From NCBI GenBank assembly GCA_963814985.1, contig CAWFFV010000054.1, forward strand, positions 62,001-126,000: 64,000 bases of DNA, written 5' to 3'. Position numbers and translations under genes: made by a program. Numbering within the stretch: position 1 is the stretch's first letter; every line of letters starts with the position of its first letter. Of this stretch, positions 62,313 through 64,000 are shown one piece after another. The stretch comes from CAWFFV01 sp963814985. GTDB lineage: Bacteria > Chloroflexota > Ktedonobacteria > Ktedonobacterales > Ktedonobacteraceae. The notes under the pieces are model-generated. The model had not been told where the DNA came from. It searched no databases and saw only the letters and a program-made list of their open reading frames with translations.

Positions 62313-63475
62313 TTAGCCTCGTTCGTTGTTACTCAAGAATTCTAAGACTGTCTCGTAGGTCATTGACTGAGCTAAATTGCCACGTTTGAGCAATTTGCGG
62401 ACTAAAATACTATAAATATCTCAACCTGGTTCATCCAAGAAGCATGCTTGGGAGTGTAGTAAAATACAACTTTATGGCTTGATCATGTAATGCTGCTCCG
62501 GTTTTCATTGACTTTAGGATACCACTTTTCTCTTTTATGCCCAATGAATTCTTCTTTTATGCCTTCCATCTTGGCAATCAGGAGCACCAAACTTTCAGAT
62601 TGATGCGTGTTAAGATTATCTGTAACAATGTGCCATTTAATAGCTTCTGGATCACTCTCAATCACTTTTGGATATGAGCAGCCATATCTCCTTCATTGCG
62701 CGTTGGACCATAAGATGGGTAAATGACCTTTCCAGTAGCGACGTCGAATTGATAAACCAAGACAACGTTCCATGTCGTTTATATTCAAATTCACGATATA
62801 CGACACGTCCTTTGGGTACTTCAGGTGAAGCAGGTTCCATTGGCAAATCTGGAGAGATGCGTTCCAACGCTTGCACACCCGTCATTTCATCATTACTAAT
62901 AGTGCGCTCGCCTTGTTCAACTCTCTCTTTTGCTTTTCCATACACTTCGCAATTTCCTTGATTTTCTCTTCACGCTGCTCGTCTGGCCCTCTTCAGCCAA
63001 TAACGGAAGAGATGTGGTTTTAACCCTTTTTAAGTAAATGTGCTGCATATCGTGGTGAAATTTTCTGGACAATTCCCCTTGCTATCATTTCGTCAGCATT
63101 TCACGTCCAGTCCATTGACTGATCGGACGCCCCGTTTCGATGGAGCCTCGGGACCAGAGCTGCCTCCTACACCGTTGTTCCTCTGTGATGCTAGAAGGCG
63201 CACCTGGACGTGGTGCGTCTTCCAAACGGTCTTCTGCGCTCATCTCCTCCAAATCGATTCCTTGGAGTCCTACCCATCGATCACGCCACAGGCGTGCTGT
63301 ATCAACATTTATCTCTATTCTCTGGCAATCTTTGCTTTGAGTATCCTTCTGCTGCATATAAAATAATCTGTGATCGGAGTACCTTTTGTTTCTCACTCTT
63401 GTGCCGCTTGTTTATCTTGGTTAATTTTTCTTTTTCCTTTTCACTCAGGACGACTTTGGTAGCTGGCTTTGGCAT
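62313..63475 (-). pseudogene. IS630-family transposase remnant
   Basis: Fragments of an IS630-type transposase lie in several frames on the minus strand. From the start at 63475 they give M-P-K-P-A-T-K-V-V-L-S-E, an HTH part with R-L-W-R-D-R-W, then the DDE part with I-V-T-D-N-L-N-T-H near 62600 and the C-terminal T-P-K-H-A-S-W-M-N-Q-V-E-I near 62430, followed by L-V-R-K-L-L-K-R-G-N-L-A. At least four frameshifts break it and no terminal repeats were recognised. It is a decayed insertion. Confidence 0.75.
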
Positions 63476-63541
63476 TGGCTTTCTCCACTGCTCTGTTTTT
63501 CCTCCTATTTTATCATGGATTTATTTAAACCGCCAACTAGC

Positions 63542-64000
63542 ATGAGTGATCTTCCCAGACTGGCAAGCCTTATTAAATCCAGGAACACTATTGATAGCAA
63601 GATTTCAACGATGATCGGGCGCACAGCTCAAGTGGGAAACGTCGGCGAATACATCGCCTCAATTATCTTCAAAATAAAGCCTGAAGTGTCGAGCAACCAC
63701 CGGGGCTATGATGGACGTTTCATATATGGTCCACTAGCTGGATACACGGTAGATGTTCAGTGGCACTCCAAACATGATGGACAAATGAGTATCAAACTGG
63801 ATGCTCTCCCTGACTACTATCTGATCCTGGCAGGGTCTCCAGGTTCCTCTGCCAGTCCAGCTAATCCCTGGATTATCAAAGCGGTCTTCCTTTTCAATGC
63901 CAACGAGCTACTCAACGCATTGAGAGAACGCGGCGTACAAATCGGGAGTAGCACCAGCGTAACAGGACCATTGTGGGAACGAGCTGAGATCTATCCGATC
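63542..64000 (+). CDS. Uncharacterised protein, possibly nuclease-like (incomplete at edge)
   Basis: An ORF starting at ATG 63542 stays open for 153 codons to the window edge. The segment G-N-V-G-E-Y-I-A-S-I-I-F near residue 33, then G-Y-D-G-R-F-I-Y-G-P-L, V-D-V-Q-W-H-S-K and S-I-K-L-D-A-L-P-D-Y-Y-L-I-L-A-G resembles the E...D...QxK layout of PD-(D/E)XK nucleases such as those of the DUF6998 type; this is tentative. It lies next to the decayed IS630. The C-terminus is outside the window. Confidence 0.55.
   Translation, partial: MSDLPRLASLIKSRNTIDSKISTMIGRTAQVGNVGEYIASIIFKIKPEVSSNHRGYDGRFIYGPLAGYTVDVQWHSKHDGQMSIKLDALPDYYLILAGSPGSSASPANPWIIKAVFLFNANELLNALRERGVQIGSSTSVTGPLWERAEIYPI

Overview
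The window looks like a piece of a chromosome from the Chloroflexota, probably class Ktedonobacteria. This is inferred from the gene mix: a DUF4032 protein, a DEDDh exonuclease fused to a UvrC-like GIY-YIG nuclease, an intein-rich class II ribonucleotide reductase, ECF sigma/anti-sigma pairs, a Ser/Thr kinase with a Pro/Thr-rich stalk, orphan TnpB elements and many intergenic repeats. No 16S rRNA gene is present to confirm it. Base composition is close to 50% GC by eye.

Layout. 1-4.5 kb: end of a beta-propeller protein, an ECF sigma factor with an in-frame TGA, its membrane anti-sigma factor, and an ABC-2 ATPase/permease pair. 4.5-12.2 kb: a cytochrome P450 split by a TnpB insertion and a frameshifted SDR, divergent from a TetR regulator and an NAD-dependent epimerase across a 40-bp perfect palindrome; then a CaCA antiporter and a DUF4032 protein. 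12.4-19.4 kb (minus strand): tyrS, mtnP, SRP RNA, dnaX, ybaB, recR and recA. 19.6-26.9 kb: a homocysteine methyltransferase/MTHFR fusion, a thioredoxin-domain YyaL-like protein, a truncated tnpB, infC with an ATT start, and an S41 peptidase. 27-31 kb: mvaB, a CBS/CNNM protein and glmU on the minus strand, then tRNA-Gln(UUG). 31.2-37.2 kb: a TnpB element followed by a methylcrotonyl-CoA carboxylase operon (beta subunit, enoyl-CoA hydratase, biotin-carrying alpha subunit), which with mvaB covers late leucine catabolism. 37.3-42.5 kb: a beta-hydroxyacid dehydrogenase, an M50 protease, a Ser/Thr kinase and CinA. 42.6-47.6 kb: nrdJ with two inteins, behind paired NrdR boxes and a strong promoter. 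47.7-49.2 kb: an unusual three-gene operon with one intact and one degenerate nucleotidyltransferase. 49.7-56 kb: response regulator, ArsR, a DsbA-like protein, an aminotransferase, a nucleoside hydrolase, and a cysteine desulfurase/LarE pair. 56.3-64 kb: a MobA-like nucleotidyltransferase, a TPR protein, tmk and dcd, the exonuclease/GIY-YIG fusion, a zinc-ribbon membrane protein, a decayed IS630 transposase and an unfinished ORF at the edge.

Two features cut across the window. First, an intergenic repeat family of about 120-180 bp occurs eight times. Each copy has two small conserved hairpins around a long central hairpin. The central stem differs between most copies, yet its two arms stay complementary in most of them. 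Second, at least 12 single-base indels or stops interrupt genes that should be intact, including infC, glmU and nrdJ. This points to uncorrected sequence errors more than to decay, so I annotate those genes across the breaks.
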